The notes beneath the pieces were generated by a model. It was not told the DNA's origin, made no database searches, and worked only from the letters and a program-made list of their open reading frames with translations. Of a DNA stretch of 6,314 nucleotides, positions 6,038 through 6,314 are shown piece after piece; positions within the stretch are counted from its first letter, which is position 1; every line of letters starts with the position of its first letter. Both the position numbers and the translations under genes were made by a program. This DNA comes from Bacillota bacterium (GTDB lineage: Bacteria; Bacillota_H; UBA994; UBA5500), in NCBI GenBank assembly GCA_012727835.1, contig JAAYGE010000157.1, forward strand, positions 1 through 6,314, given 5' to 3'.

Positions 6038-6076
6038 ATAAGAAGACCTTTAACACCGCTTTTGTATGTTTTGCTG

Positions 6077-6116
6077 AAAAGACGGCTCCTGGCGTTGATG
6101 CCAGAAGCCGTCTTTT
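6077..6116 (+). terminator. Rho-independent terminator after the amidohydrolase
   Basis: AAAAGACGGCT (6077-6087) pairs perfectly with AGCCGTCTTTT (6106-6116), and inside it CTGGC (6089-6093) pairs with GCCAG (6100-6104) around a six-base loop, with one C-A mismatch. The A-run and T-run flanks could let it work in both directions. Confidence 0.88.
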
Positions 6117-6222
6117 GTCGTAAGATATGAGTTGTTACAGTTAATTGGTTTATCTCTTGATGCTGGGTTAACGGTTGGGGTGAGTTGACATCATATCAAA
6201 TCTAAATAGGAGAGAACGCAAC

Positions 6223-6314
6223 ATGACTATTGATACGAAATTAGAAAATTTAAAGTTAAGGTTTGCAGAAAAAAGCGATGTTCCACTAATCTTGGCGTTT
6301 ATTTAGGAATTAGC
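6223..6314 (+). pseudogene. GNAT acetyltransferase N-terminus, interrupted by TAG
   Basis: ATG 6223 follows AGGAGAG (6208-6214) at a good distance of eight bases, so initiation looks genuine. The product begins MTIDTKLENLKLRFAEKSDV and PLILAFI, the usual first strand and helix of GNAT-fold acetyltransferases, which move an acetyl group from acetyl-CoA to an amine. A TAG at 6304-6306 then stops it after 27 residues. The same frame resumes with ELA, where intact relatives commonly read FI(K/R)ELA, so a single base change from a Lys, Gln or Glu codon explains it. The rest of the gene lies beyond the window, so it cannot be judged whether other lesions exist. A sequencing error is possible this close to the edge. 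The upstream gap 6117-6222 holds a TTGACA at 6185-6190 but no matching -10 at proper spacing. Confidence 0.6.

Noticed and set aside
6124..6197. Inverted repeat GATATGA / TCATATC before the acetyltransferase
   Set aside because: Only seven bases, about 60 bases apart and AT-rich; chance is likely.
1..6314. Reassigned stop codons (TGA or TAG read as amino acids)
   Set aside because: Three in-frame stops occur, but only in genes that are otherwise damaged or cut by the window edge. The intact amidohydrolase uses TGG for Trp, and the phage genes end naturally with TGA.
1..6314. CRISPR arrays, complete insertion sequences, tRNA or rRNA genes
   Set aside because: I saw no regularly spaced repeats, no transposase and no tRNA-like gene apart from the tmRNA end.

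Overview
The window looks like part of a Firmicutes chromosome, probably an anaerobic Clostridia/Peptococcaceae-type lineage. The evidence is strong AGGAGG-type ribosome sites, two well-supported TTG starts, Firmicutes-style phage genes and a tmRNA tag reading ANDNLALAA. This placement is inference and no species can be named. All recognisable genes lie on the plus strand.

Layout. (1) 1-1729 is a decayed prophage packaging module in the usual order: P27-family terminase small subunit, ParB-like/DNA methyltransferase, terminase large subunit. All three are broken. The small subunit has a one-base frameshift near 230. The methyltransferase has lost the core of its ParB domain and its C-terminal half. 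The large subunit has lost its N-terminal part and also carries a TGA stop and a frameshift. (2) 1726-3598 holds two small hydrophobic proteins of unknown function (1726-2211 and 2392-2829), a fragment at 2213-2316 that resembles the start of the second one, and a sound-looking zinc-ribbon/RDD-domain membrane protein (3065-3598). (3) 3632-4248 holds an unrecognised broken reading frame, then the 3' part of a tmRNA gene (ssrA) with tag sequence, CCA end and its own strong terminator, but with no recognisable 5' end. (4) 4305-6116 is an intact single-gene unit: possible extended -10 promoter, strong ribosome site, TTG-started M20-family metallo-amidohydrolase resembling p-aminobenzoyl-glutamate hydrolase subunit B, and terminator. 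(5) 6223-6314 is the start of a GNAT acetyltransferase interrupted by a TAG codon near the window edge.

How the parts relate. The window reads as a graveyard left by a mobile element next to a damaged ssrA locus, followed by ordinary chromosomal genes. ssrA is a well-known integration target, so the phage debris and the truncated ssrA may share a history, but no integrase or duplicated attachment site is visible here. I found no convincing new multi-gene system. The items most worth a second look are the 5'-less tmRNA, the deletion joints in the phage genes and the small membrane-protein cluster with a duplicated remnant.
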